Part shown: positions 1 to 4,772 of the stretch, one piece after another
Layout of the letters: every line of letters begins with the position of its first letter
Numbering within the stretch: position 1 is the stretch's first letter
IMG/VR virus record: IMGVR_UViG_3300020420_000076
Location: 1 to 20,038 of that record
From: a virus
Reading direction: 5' to 3' (one strand)
Length of the DNA stretch: 20,038 nucleotides
The notes under the pieces: generated by a model
What the model was told of the DNA's origin: nothing
Databases searched by the model: none
The model's input: only the letters and a program-made list of their open reading frames with translations
Translations under genes and position numbers: made by a program

Positions 1-105
1 CCTAATATCACTTGAATGTTTTGCTAAACCTCGTTCTTTTTGCTTATCAATTTTTCTTTCCATTTCAAATTCAAAAAAGGTCTTTGAGTTATCATATTCA
101 ACCAT
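1..105 (-). CDS. Hypothetical protein, N-terminal part only
   Basis: Only the first 35 codons are in the window; the gene runs off the left edge. The ATG at 105-103 is preceded by a good ribosome binding site (AAGGAG, about 7 bases upstream), which fixes the start. The start overlaps the end of the winged-helix gene upstream by 8 bases, so it is the next gene in the same operon. The visible part is strongly charged (MVEYDNSKTFFEFEMERKID and onward, rich in K and E), probably helical. I do not recognise it. Confidence 0.6.
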   Translation of the reverse strand, partial: MVEYDNSKTFFEFEMERKIDKQKERGLAKHSSDIR

Positions 106-316
106 CACTTTTCTCCTTCAAAAGTTCGTATTCAGCAAATGTTTTGCCATCCATAGTTTTATTGTGAGTGATAATATTAAACCCCTCTTGTCTTAAATTG
201 AATATAACCGCACTCAATCTAAAACAGCCAAATTGGTATAAGGCTTCTAGCGGGGTAATTTTGTTACCTATTTCTAGGTATTCTAGGATGTTTTCCCTTT
301 GTGATTTTTTTAGCAT
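98..316 (-). CDS. Small winged-helix / helix-turn-helix protein
   Basis: 72 residues. The pattern is that of a short phage winged-helix domain (like the Pfam HTH_39 type). A first helix (residues 4-16) leads to the segment ITPLEALYQFGCFRLSAVI (20-38), a helix-turn-helix in which T21 caps the second helix. Then LRQEGFNI (41-48) and the tail GKTFAEYEL (57-65) would form the beta wing. Such proteins bind DNA and are common in early operons of phages, where most have no known target. Either regulation or a role in replication is possible. It is part of the leftward operon and overlaps the next gene by 8 bases. The family call is from memory of the pattern, without a search. Confidence 0.65.
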   Translation of the reverse strand: MLKKSQRENILEYLEIGNKITPLEALYQFGCFRLSAVIFNLRQEGFNIITHNKTMDGKTFAEYELLKEKSDG

Positions 317-328
317 AATAATTCCTTT

Positions 329-682
329 CTATAAATTATGTTTCGCTAATTCTCGTTCATTAACTACCTTCGTCCGAAGGTCATCTCTAAACGCTTTAAA
401 GGACTCAAACCTTATCTTGGCTCGATTCCTCTTCTTTAAGGTTTCACTAAATCTGTTAGTAAAATCCCTAAACTTGTCATGGTTGTATATTAAACCATCT
501 AATTCCTTCATATTCTTATACATTTTTTGGCGTGAAAATTGAAGCGTTAGTTCCGCTATAATCATCTTTTCTTCTTTTTTCATAAGCTCTACGGCTGTAT
601 CTAAGTCAGCAAATATTATCCCTAATTCTTCCTGCTGATGGGAAATTTTATGAGGGTCAAACTGTAGTGAGTATATGTCCAT
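329..682 (-). CDS. Hypothetical charged helical protein, early operon
   Basis: About 117 residues from the chosen ATG at 682. Three starts are possible (GTG 700, ATG 685, ATG 682). The AAAGGA ribosome binding site sits 6 bases before the ATG at 682 but only 3 before the ATG at 685, so 682 is preferred; the upstream gene ends at the same place (TGATG). The protein is almost all alpha-helical by composition, with long stretches rich in K, E, R and F (for example MKKEEKM, RFSETLKKRNRAKIRFESF), consistent with a coiled coil. There is no signal peptide or membrane segment. I do not recognise the family. Its place between a DUF6378-like gene and a DNA-binding gene suggests a DNA-metabolism accessory role, which is inference only. 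Confidence 0.6.
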   Translation of the reverse strand: MDIYSLQFDPHKISHQQEELGIIFADLDTAVELMKKEEKMIIAELTLQFSRQKMYKNMKELDGLIYNHDKFRDFTNRFSETLKKRNRAKIRFESFKAFRDDLRTKVVNERELAKHNL

Positions 683-945
683 CATTCGTCCTTTATGCAC
701 TCTGAGTAGGTTATCATGTACCCCATTTTGTCTTTGTAACTATCATGATGCTTGGGGTTTGTCGTTAGCCTTACTGTTTTCTGCCAGTCGTTACACAAAG
801 CCACTTGATGGGGTTTTACTTCTATTCCAAGAATAACCGACCATCCTTGAGCTATTTGTTCATGGTTTTTTTGAATATCACCATAATCTGTTCCCCTGTT
901 TTTTATAATTTTAAGAACTTCTTCACATATATTTCGACCAATCAT
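682..945 (-). CDS. DUF6378-like protein
   Basis: 87 residues. The motif order matches small phage proteins of the DUF6378 type. It has a helix ending in RGTDYGD (17-23) and a stretch with HEQIAQGWSVILG (28-40). Then come KPHQVALCNDWQKTVRL (44-60) and NPKHHDSYKDKMGYM (63-77), with conserved D, H and GY positions near the C-terminus. The general look (YGD, K-xx-RL, DS-xx-D-xx-GY) resembles all-alpha nucleotide pyrophosphohydrolase-like folds, but the biochemical role is not known to me. It starts directly after the stop of the HNH gene and overlaps the next gene by 1 base. The family call is from pattern memory. Confidence 0.6.
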   Translation of the reverse strand: MIGRNICEEVLKIIKNRGTDYGDIQKNHEQIAQGWSVILGIEVKPHQVALCNDWQKTVRLTTNPKHHDSYKDKMGYMITYSECIKDE

Positions 946-1227
946 TCAGCTATCCTTTTTCCATTCTATGCGTTCTAATAAATCTTTTTTCCATTGCTCG
1001 TTAAGTTCCTTGTCTGAATGTCCTAAAGTGTGGCACTTGCGACATAGAGCGTATAGATTATCTATGCGGTTTAACCTGTTATTTTTGACTCCACCCATGC
1101 CTTTCGGTATTAGGTGATGAATATCAACCGCCACCTCTTTATGACAATTCCAACATAAGGGGATATCGTTTTCGTGATACCCCCAAAAGTCAGAAAAAAG
1201 CTTCTTATAGTTTTTTAAGGTTTTCAT
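946..1227 (-). CDS. HNH endonuclease-like protein
   Basis: 93 residues from the ATG at 1227. It carries the hallmarks of an HNH nuclease: a CWNC knuckle (C25, C28), the catalytic-type IHH pair (H37, H38), the DNL asparagine (N57) and a second knuckle CRKC followed by H (C62, C65, H66). The four cysteines should bind a structural zinc. Longer versions starting at ATG 1245 or TTG 1263 are possible but would overlap the upstream gene more (the chosen start overlaps by 23 bases). It is free-standing, not inside another gene, and sits in an early operon with a putative single-stranded DNA-binding protein. It may be a homing-type enzyme, or serve replication or packaging, as HNH proteins do in some phages. 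The target is not visible. Confidence 0.8.
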   Translation of the reverse strand: MKTLKNYKKLFSDFWGYHENDIPLCWNCHKEVAVDIHHLIPKGMGGVKNNRLNRIDNLYALCRKCHTLGHSDKELNEQWKKDLLERIEWKKDS

Positions 1228-1705
1228 CAAATGCCCTAACCGCATTTTTAGTAAGTTCCTCAATATCGTTTACTGAGAAGTGACCAGACCCCATAGACCT
1301 ACCAACAACACCAGTTACGAATATATCTAACCGCTGTGTATCGCTTTTATTCATGCCACCAGTAGGCTGTTTAGGTGTAAAGGTATTATTAGCCTGTGGC
1401 ATTGGTTGTGGTGCTTGTGAGGGCGTATAAACTGGCTCTCCACCATACATTGCGTTAGGCTTTTGTTGATACGATGCCTGTCCGTCATTTGGCATTGATG
1501 CTATCTCAACGTCTTTGATATTGGTGTATTGATTACCATTAGCTGATGTTTTCGTATTAATGACTGTATAGTTTATCGCATCGCCTTTTTGTGGCATGGG
1601 GTTCATAACTGTACCCCTGTAATAAAGCCTAGTGCCATCTATCAAATCTATAGAGTAATTTGGTACTCCATCTTTCGTATTATCAAATATTTTATCTATT
1701 ATCAT
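1205..1705 (-). CDS. Putative single-stranded DNA-binding protein (OB-fold plus disordered linker)
   Basis: 166 residues in three parts. Residues 1-67 have alternating strands and turns (NYSIDLIDGTRLYYRG, KGDAINYTVINT, YTNIKDVEI) that look like a small OB-fold. Residues 70-118 are a low-complexity linker rich in Q, P, N and M with several tyrosines. Residues 120-166 form a compact helical tail (TQRLDIFVTGVVGR, then DIEELTKNAVRAFDENLKKL). Many marine phages have such short single-stranded DNA-binding-like proteins in their early operons. Ending in a helix, not the acidic DDDIPF-type tip, is unlike bacterial SSB. The start has a good AAGGAA site. The function is inferred from fold pattern and context. 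Confidence 0.5.
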   Translation of the reverse strand: MIIDKIFDNTKDGVPNYSIDLIDGTRLYYRGTVMNPMPQKGDAINYTVINTKTSANGNQYTNIKDVEIASMPNDGQASYQQKPNAMYGGEPVYTPSQAPQPMPQANNTFTPKQPTGGMNKSDTQRLDIFVTGVVGRSMGSGHFSVNDIEELTKNAVRAFDENLKKL

Positions 1706-1715
1706 TTTATTTTCC

Positions 1716-2027
1716 TTATTTATTAATTACGTTGTAACCACGACCCTCTAAACACCTATTGATAAAATGTTTTCTGGTATTTGCTTTAGGACTGAGCCAC
1801 AACACCCTCCAACGAATTGAATTATATACCACTTTGCTTTTGTCGAAAACGTAACTTGTATTGTCCTCAACTAAACTTTTGCAAGTATAATAATCATCGT
1901 GAAATCGGTTCATATTGCCTTTAATATTTGCCGATGATTTCCCTCGACTGTCAACTATTGGCATGGTAGAACACCCACCAATAACAACGGCTGACAATAA
2001 AGTGAAAATTAGTTTTGATTTTTTCAT
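1716..2027 (-). CDS. Phage-encoded lipoprotein of unknown function
   Basis: 103 residues. The N-terminus is a clear lipoprotein signal: positive charges (K2, K3, K5), a hydrophobic core LIFTLLSAVV, then the lipobox IGGC with the lipidated cysteine C19. The residue after it is serine, not aspartate, which predicts the outer membrane. The mature part has two further cysteines (in YYTCKSL and NRCLEGRGY) that could form a disulfide, and ends in NRCLEGRGYNVINK. I recall similar C-terminal endings in small lipoproteins of marine bacteria, but cannot confirm this. It follows a 24-residue membrane peptide and has a GGAG site. Known roles of phage lipoproteins are superinfection exclusion, host conversion and Rz1-type lysis; Rz1 is unlikely here because the gene is far from the lysis block. 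Confidence 0.75.
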   Translation of the reverse strand: MKKSKLIFTLLSAVVIGGCSTMPIVDSRGKSSANIKGNMNRFHDDYYTCKSLVEDNTSYVFDKSKVVYNSIRWRVLWLSPKANTRKHFINRCLEGRGYNVINK

Positions 2028-2074
2028 ACGAACTCCAATTCAATTTAAAACCTATTCTATTTTTTGGGTTATGT

Positions 2075-2149
2075 CTACGCAAAACCTATTATTAGAAAAA
2101 TCATAATTAAAAACGCACTATCAAAAACAATCTCTAAAAATTTATTCAT
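2075..2149 (-). CDS. 24-residue single-span membrane peptide
   Basis: A very short open frame starting with an ATGA overlap on the stop of the gene upstream. The peptide begins MNKFLEIVFDSAF and continues as an unbroken hydrophobic helix rich in I, L and F (residues 14-24), ending at TAG. The hydrophobic run and the translational coupling argue for a real gene; its small size keeps the confidence moderate. It is followed 47 bases later by the lipoprotein gene, so the two could act together in the envelope (inference). Confidence 0.45.
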   Translation of the reverse strand: MNKFLEIVFDSAFLIMIFLIIGFA

Positions 2150-2517
2150 CGTTTATCTGCTCCAAACTTTTGTATTTTATTTTTCATTAATTTTTGCAAC
2201 ACCAACTGGTCTAAATGTTTTTTAACTGAGAAGTACAAAGTAAGTTCGTCTTGAATTTTTCTGTTTTCTTCAAAACTTGTTTCCCCTAAATCAATAATAT
2301 CAGACTCAGAATTATCCTCTGAATTTTCTACAGGGATTAGGTGAGAAGTGTCTTCAGCCAGTTCATGCAATTTTTTTATTCTAAGGTCTTCTCTAGCCTT
2401 AGAAACAATCTCACAATATTCTTTGACTAAACCATAATGTTTAGCAACTGACATATTTAGGACTCTAACGTTGTAAAGCGTTTTGTTCCCTATTTTTGTT
2501 GGTTGTTCTAGCATCAT
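2146..2517 (-). CDS. Hypothetical early protein
   Basis: 123 residues, not recognised. Two start codons in tandem (ATGATG at 2517) lie behind a G-rich binding site (GGTGGGGG), and the first overlaps the stop of the upstream gene as ATGA. The N-terminal half looks like a compact mixed domain (TKIGNKTLYNVRVLNMS, then helices with KEYCEIVSKAREDLRIKK). A strongly acidic stretch follows at residues 58-82 (rich in E, D, S and N), then a helical C-terminus with a very basic end (KLMKNKIQKFGADKR). The acidic stretch may be a flexible linker. Nothing shows the function. Confidence 0.6.
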   Translation of the reverse strand: MMLEQPTKIGNKTLYNVRVLNMSVAKHYGLVKEYCEIVSKAREDLRIKKLHELAEDTSHLIPVENSEDNSESDIIDLGETSFEENRKIQDELTLYFSVKKHLDQLVLQKLMKNKIQKFGADKR

Positions 2518-2699
2518 AAACCCCCACCTATTAAATTGTTTTTAGATTCATCTAAACAGGCTTCGCCATCAGCTATGAAACGACTGACATACCATTCCCT
2601 AAAGGTTTCTCCCTCTCTCTTGTCTAAGTCATACAGAAGTTTAAATTCCTCTAATTCGTGACCCTCTAAGGTTACTGTATGTTTAATTGCTATTTTCAT
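2514..2699 (-). CDS. Small hypothetical early protein
   Basis: 61 residues from the ATG at 2699. A much longer frame (start 2813) exists but would lie inside the upstream gene, so the internal ATG is taken; it sits behind a run of six G that can act as a ribosome binding site. The sequence reads like a small domain with a beta strand (MKIAIKHTVTLEGHE) and two acidic helices (LEEFKLLYDLDKREGETFREWY). I do not recognise it. It overlaps the next gene by 4 bases. Confidence 0.55.
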   Translation of the reverse strand: MKIAIKHTVTLEGHELEEFKLLYDLDKREGETFREWYVSRFIADGEACLDESKNNLIGGGL

Positions 2700-2700
2700 A

Positions 2701-2997
2701 TTAGTACCCCCCACATTGGTCAGAGAAAGGATAGTTTTGAATAGGTCTAGCCATCTCTTTATCCCTTTGAATAAAGACCCTGTTATTTTGGTTAAGGTTG
2801 TTAAGGCAATCATTTAGCGTTTCAAGACAAGTAAACTCTTCTTGGTCATCTTCAAAGCTGAGTACATCCCCACTCATATTACAGAAAACAAACCATCCTT
2901 CTTCTTGATGCCCTAAAACAAATTCCCTATCTGCCCACTCACTTGATAAGTGAGCTTTGTTTTCAACCCATTCGATATTATTCAGATGTTTTCTCAT
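2701..2997 (-). CDS. Hypothetical early protein
   Basis: 98 residues, acidic, with many aromatic residues (IEWVENKAHLSSEWADREFV, WFVFC) and four cysteines (in VFCNM, FTCLE, NDCLN and DQCGG). The pattern WADREFVLGHQEEGWFVF looks like a small beta-rich domain. It begins with a TAATG overlap on the upstream gene and is therefore translated with it. I see no motif that gives a function. Confidence 0.55.
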   Translation of the reverse strand: MRKHLNNIEWVENKAHLSSEWADREFVLGHQEEGWFVFCNMSGDVLSFEDDQEEFTCLETLNDCLNNLNQNNRVFIQRDKEMARPIQNYPFSDQCGGY

Positions 2998-3179
2998 TAC
3001 TTTGACTCCTTATTCATTCCTAATAAAGCAAACAATATTTTTATTGATTTTTTCGCTTCCTTTGTTTCCATCCATTCTTTCTGTGGAAGTGCCACTAATC
3101 CCTCATCATGACAATCCATCCAATAATCTTCATACGCTTCTTTATAAACTTCTTCTTTTGAAATAGGTGTGAGTTTCAT
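2997..3179 (-). CDS. Small hypothetical early protein
   Basis: 60 residues, all helical by composition: an acidic N-terminal half (SKEEVYKEAYEDYWMDCHDE) and a basic, amphipathic C-terminal helix (KEAKKSIKILFALLGMNKES). It begins and ends with TAATG overlaps, so it is translationally coupled on both sides. Not recognised. The ratio of acidic and aromatic residues fits small early phage proteins that bind host proteins, but this is only an impression. Confidence 0.55.
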   Translation of the reverse strand: MKLTPISKEEVYKEAYEDYWMDCHDEGLVALPQKEWMETKEAKKSIKILFALLGMNKESK

Positions 3180-3496
3180 TAGCTTACCTCCTCAATTTTT
3201 TCTTTAAGCTTTTCCCAAGATAAACCATCGTTCTCATGTGGCTCACATTTGTTTTCCCACTTAGCTATAAATCTTTTCAACTGACCCTCATCCCTTTTCC
3301 AACTTTTGTAATCTGGTTCTGAGTAGTGTAGTTCTCTAAGTTGTGCTACAGCAATTTCTAAACGCCACCTAGCTTCATTTACAATATATTTGTCTGGATA
3401 AAAGCTATCGACAGTTTCCCAATCCATCATATCAATTACCTCAAATTGATTTGAAAGCTCGTCTACTCTCATTGCGTTTTTTACGATTAATCTCAT
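3179..3496 (-). CDS. Hypothetical protein, first gene of the leftward early operon
   Basis: 105 residues. A TTG start at 3508 would add MEFK, but that TTG lies within the ribosome binding site (TTGGAGTTC) that serves the ATG at 3496, so 3496 is the start. The protein is rich in W, E and K (DMMDWETVDSFYPDKYIVNEARWRLEIA up to the acidic end EKLKEKIEEVS) and looks helical. It is the first gene behind the promoter at 3539-3567, with about 40 bases of leader. I do not recognise it. Confidence 0.6.
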   Translation of the reverse strand: MRLIVKNAMRVDELSNQFEVIDMMDWETVDSFYPDKYIVNEARWRLEIAVAQLRELHYSEPDYKSWKRDEGQLKRFIAKWENKCEPHENDGLSWEKLKEKIEEVS

Positions 3497-3533
3497 TTTG
3501 AACTCCAATTTATTATTATTATTAACGTCTATA

Positions 3534-3555
3534 AACCTAGAATATAAGCTAGGTT
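3534..3555. repeat. Inverted repeat over the early promoter (operator candidate)
   Basis: AACCTAG, an 8-base spacer, then CTAGGTT: a perfect 7-base inverted repeat. It overlaps the -10 box and the start region of the leftward promoter, where a bound repressor would block RNA polymerase. No repressor gene for it is identified in the window. Confidence 0.55.
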
Positions 3556-3567
3556 ATTAAATGTCAA
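3539..3567 (-). promoter_or_regulatory. Predicted sigma70-type promoter of the leftward early operon
   Basis: On the minus strand a perfect -35 box TTGACA (3567-3562) is followed after 17 bases by TATTCT (3544-3539). Transcription would start near 3532 and run into the gene at 3496 and the ten or more genes behind it. The perfect -35 and exact spacing are the evidence. The inverted repeat at 3534-3555 covers the -10 and part of the spacer. Confidence 0.6.
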
Positions 3568-3593
3568 CAACAAAAATGAAAAAATATTGTGGT

Positions 3594-3617
3594 TTGGTGT
3601 TTTTATTGGTATTTTTA
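3594..3617. repeat. Tandem 12-bp repeat
   Basis: Two adjacent copies, TTGGTGTTTTTA and TTGGTATTTTTA, differ at one base. They lie between the two promoters. This could be an iteron-like protein binding site or chance in AT-rich DNA. Confidence 0.35.
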
Positions 3618-3642
3618 TCTTATTCCTTCTAAGTTAGCGGAA

Positions 3643-3674
3643 TATACAAACAGAACTCCAATTCGATTTGTATA
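3643..3674. repeat. Inverted repeat over the rightward promoter (operator candidate)
   Basis: TATACAAA at 3643-3650 is mirrored perfectly by TTTGTATA at 3667-3674, and inside these arms GAA (3653-3655) pairs with TTC (3662-3664) after two mismatches. The right arm contains the -35 candidate TTGTAT of the promoter for the nuclease gene. The arms differ in sequence from the other inverted repeat, so a different protein would bind. Confidence 0.5.
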
Positions 3675-3697
3675 GCGTAGGGGGTAAATTTTATAAC
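3668..3697 (+). promoter_or_regulatory. Candidate promoter for the plus-strand nuclease gene
   Basis: TTGTAT (3668-3673) and TATAAC (3692-3697) are 18 bases apart, both close to sigma70 boxes. Transcription would begin near 3704, giving a leader of about 36 bases before the ATG at 3740. The -35 lies in the right arm of an inverted repeat. Confidence 0.4.
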
Positions 3698-3739
3698 TTA
3701 AATGGGTGCAATCTCATTAAAACTTAGAACTTACCCCTT

Positions 3740-4102
3740 ATGACAAAAGAATCAGACATACAAATAGCCTGTAATGACTACCTAAATTATCTGTGCAAAT
3801 ACTATCATTTTCGGCATTTCCATGTTCCAAATGAGGGTCAGAAGTCTATAGGCTATCATTTAAAGCTAAAGAAGATGGGTCTGAAGTCTGGTTGTCCAGA
3901 TATTATTATAGAATATCCAGAAGGGCGTATTCTTTATATTGAGTTGAAGAATGAAAAAGGTAGGCTGTCTGATGCTCAAAAGCTTTGGGCGGTGCAGTCT
4001 AAAGCTATGGATACACCCCATTTTATTGTGAAGGGCGGTGTAACTGAATGTTTAGACCAAGTAAAAGAAATAATTGAAATGAACGTTCCTGTGCGGTCTT
4101 AG
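3740..4102 (+). CDS. VRR-NUC domain nuclease
   Basis: 120 residues, the size of a stand-alone phage VRR-NUC protein. The PD-(D/E)xK core is visible: a helix with E4 and Q8, the strand HVPNEG (28-33), GLKSGCPDIII with the metal-binding D54, then the pair E68 and K70 in YIELK, and Q80 in RLSDAQ. Family members are structure-selective DNA nucleases, thought to act on branched replication or recombination intermediates. It is the only plus-strand gene in the window and has no clear ribosome binding site before its ATG; an in-frame TAG upstream excludes a longer version. Its 3' end meets the late block only 8 bases from the stop of the gene at 4111. Confidence 0.9.
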   Translation: MTKESDIQIACNDYLNYLCKYYHFRHFHVPNEGQKSIGYHLKLKKMGLKSGCPDIIIEYPEGRILYIELKNEKGRLSDAQKLWAVQSKAMDTPHFIVKGGVTECLDQVKEIIEMNVPVRS

Positions 4103-4110
4103 TTATTCCC

Positions 4111-4266
4111 CTAGTAGTTCACCCTTTTTATTGGTAACAGCCGTTGTACAGCCTTTAAATTGCCTTTGTAGGGCATTTTATTCTTTCTGGTGCGTTTTCT
4201 TTTTGCTCTGATAGGTCTTTTACCAATTAATTCAGAAATAGTAGCTGTGGTTGTAAACCCATTCAT
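4111..4266 (-). CDS. Small basic protein
   Basis: 51 residues, starting with an ATGA overlap on the gene upstream. A short N-terminal part (MNGFTTTATISELIGKRP) is followed by a very basic patch (IRAKRKRTRKNK, residues 19-30) and a basic helix (KAVQRLLPIKRVNY). It is the last gene of the leftward late block and is unrecognised. The basic patch suggests nucleic acid binding (inference). Confidence 0.6.
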   Translation of the reverse strand: MNGFTTTATISELIGKRPIRAKRKRTRKNKMPYKGNLKAVQRLLPIKRVNY

Positions 4267-4445
4267 TTTCCGACTTTCCGCATTGCTCTATTATGTGCTT
4301 GTGCAAACGTCTTTCCCGACTTTAAGTCTTTAGCCATTTCTTTCATATGTTTTAATGAATGATGCCTAGCATGACTGTTCATAGTCTTGCGTTGTCGGGG
4401 TGTTAAGTCTTTAGTAAACTTTTTAATAGATTTGACTAAAACCAT
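4263..4445 (-). CDS. Small basic His-rich phage protein
   Basis: 60 residues. The pattern LTPRQRKTMNSHARHHSLKHM followed by GKTFAQAHNRAMRKVGK is one I recognise from small proteins in many tailed phages, including marine ones. They share the HH-xx-KHM and G-x-xF-xxAH-xxAM-xxVGK motifs; the function is unknown to me. The protein is highly basic and helical, with no membrane segment. The start follows the stop of the upstream gene directly, and its stop overlaps the next start, so it is translated in a chain with its neighbours. Confidence 0.7.
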   Translation of the reverse strand: MVLVKSIKKFTKDLTPRQRKTMNSHARHHSLKHMKEMAKDLKSGKTFAQAHNRAMRKVGK

Positions 4446-4532
4446 TTACCGCTTTTTTCTTTTCATCTTTTTGGTTTTTTTCTTCTTCTTCATTCCCTTA
4501 GAATGTGACCCTTTTCCTGTGTGATACGGCAT
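4446..4532 (-). CDS. 28-residue lysine-rich microprotein
   Basis: The peptide begins MPYHTGKGSHSKGM and then is nearly all lysine and arginine to the end. It starts with a TAATG overlap on the upstream microprotein gene and ends directly at the start of the next, so its coding status is supported by coupling as well as by its MPYH-type start, which I recall from other phages. A protamine-like DNA or RNA binding role is the obvious guess; nothing else is visible. Confidence 0.6.
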   Translation of the reverse strand: MPYHTGKGSHSKGMKKKKKTKKMKRKKR

Positions 4533-4633
4533 TACTTCTTTCCTTTCTTTTTCTTTTTACCCTTTTTTTGACTTTTTAGAATTGCTTCCTGTAGTCCTTT
4601 TGGTAGTTTTTTTTGTTTTGGTGTTAGTGCCAT
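4532..4633 (-). CDS. 33-residue lysine-rich microprotein
   Basis: Sequence MALTPKQKKLPKGLQEAI, then a tail that is mostly lysine and glycine. It has the strongest ribosome binding site in the cluster (AAAGGGGG, 5 bases before the ATG). The N-terminal half could form one amphipathic helix. It overlaps, in another frame, the 3' part of the longer open frame at 4557-4730; the strong binding site favours this one as a true gene. Unknown function, recalled as a recurring type in marine phages. Confidence 0.65.
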   Translation of the reverse strand: MALTPKQKKLPKGLQEAILKSQKKGKKKKKGKK

Positions 4634-4730
4634 GATAACCCCCTTTGGTTTTTTGGTTCAATGATTTTTTAAGAAAATAACTAGCAATCTTTGAGAAGAA
4701 ATCATAAAGCTTCAAATATACTTTTTTCAT
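4557..4730 (-). CDS. Small protein behind the repeat element, overlapping frame
   Basis: 57 residues: an N-terminal amphipathic helix with aromatic residues (MKKVYLKLYDFFSKIASYFL) and a K/T/S-rich tail that overlaps the next microprotein in a second frame for 77 bases. The ATG follows the repeat element at 4738-4772, which carries AGGA 9 bases before it. The helix could be membrane-associating. The tail may be only a by-product of the overlap. Not recognised; whether it is expressed is uncertain. Confidence 0.4.
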   Translation of the reverse strand: MKKVYLKLYDFFSKIASYFLKKSLNQKTKGGYHGTNTKTKKTTKRTTGSNSKKSKKG

Positions 4731-4737
4731 GTCTTTA

Positions 4738-4772
4738 TATCCTGGGATTTATTCAATAAAATCAAACACTTA
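4738..4772 (-). repeat. Copy B of a roughly 36-bp two-copy leader element
   Basis: This stretch matches 15500-15535 at 31 of 36 positions (four substitutions, one single-base gap). On the minus strand it reads an AT-rich hairpin (GATTT paired with AAATC, imperfect in this copy), then CCCAGGATA, then the ATG at 4730. It overlaps the last codons of the endolysin gene. See the finding on the two copies. Confidence 0.65.

Larger units (their letters stand above)
3497..3739. other. Non-coding divergent control region
   Basis: This is the longest gene-free stretch in the window (243 bases) and the only divergent junction. The minus-strand early operon leaves to the left and the plus-strand nuclease gene leaves to the right. 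It is very AT-rich and holds two promoter-like sequences, two unrelated inverted repeats each lying on one of them, a tandem 12-bp repeat, and three AACTTA boxes (3695-3700, 3721-3726, 3728-3733). GGGGTAA at 3681-3687 is mirrored by TTACCCC at 3731-3737. Such a layout is expected of a phage early control region; an origin of replication could also lie here. No gene or RNA could be found in it. Confidence 0.6.

Noticed and set aside
168-542. Plus-strand open frame of 124 codons
   Set aside because: Lies antisense to two coupled early genes with better starts; composition looks like reverse-frame noise.
2700-2813. 5' extension of the 61-residue early gene up to 2813
   Set aside because: The extension lies wholly inside the upstream gene; the ATG at 2699 directly follows that gene's stop and a G-rich binding site.
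3497-3508. TTG start at 3508 for the first early gene
   Set aside because: The TTG is part of the ribosome binding site TTGGAG that serves the ATG at 3496.
3594-3617. CRISPR-like or attachment-site reading of the tandem repeat
   Set aside because: Only two adjacent 12-base units without spacers; no integrase gene in view.
2030-3663. GAACTCCAATT found three times (2030, 3500, 3653) as a possible dispersed operator
   Set aside because: Two copies are simply the ribosome binding site region (GGAG) of genes at 2027 and 3496; the third lies inside an inverted repeat and has no gene after it. Kept only as a weak coincidence.
4103-4110. Terminator between the convergent genes
   Set aside because: Only 8 bases separate the stops, and I found no convincing stem with a T-run in or around them.
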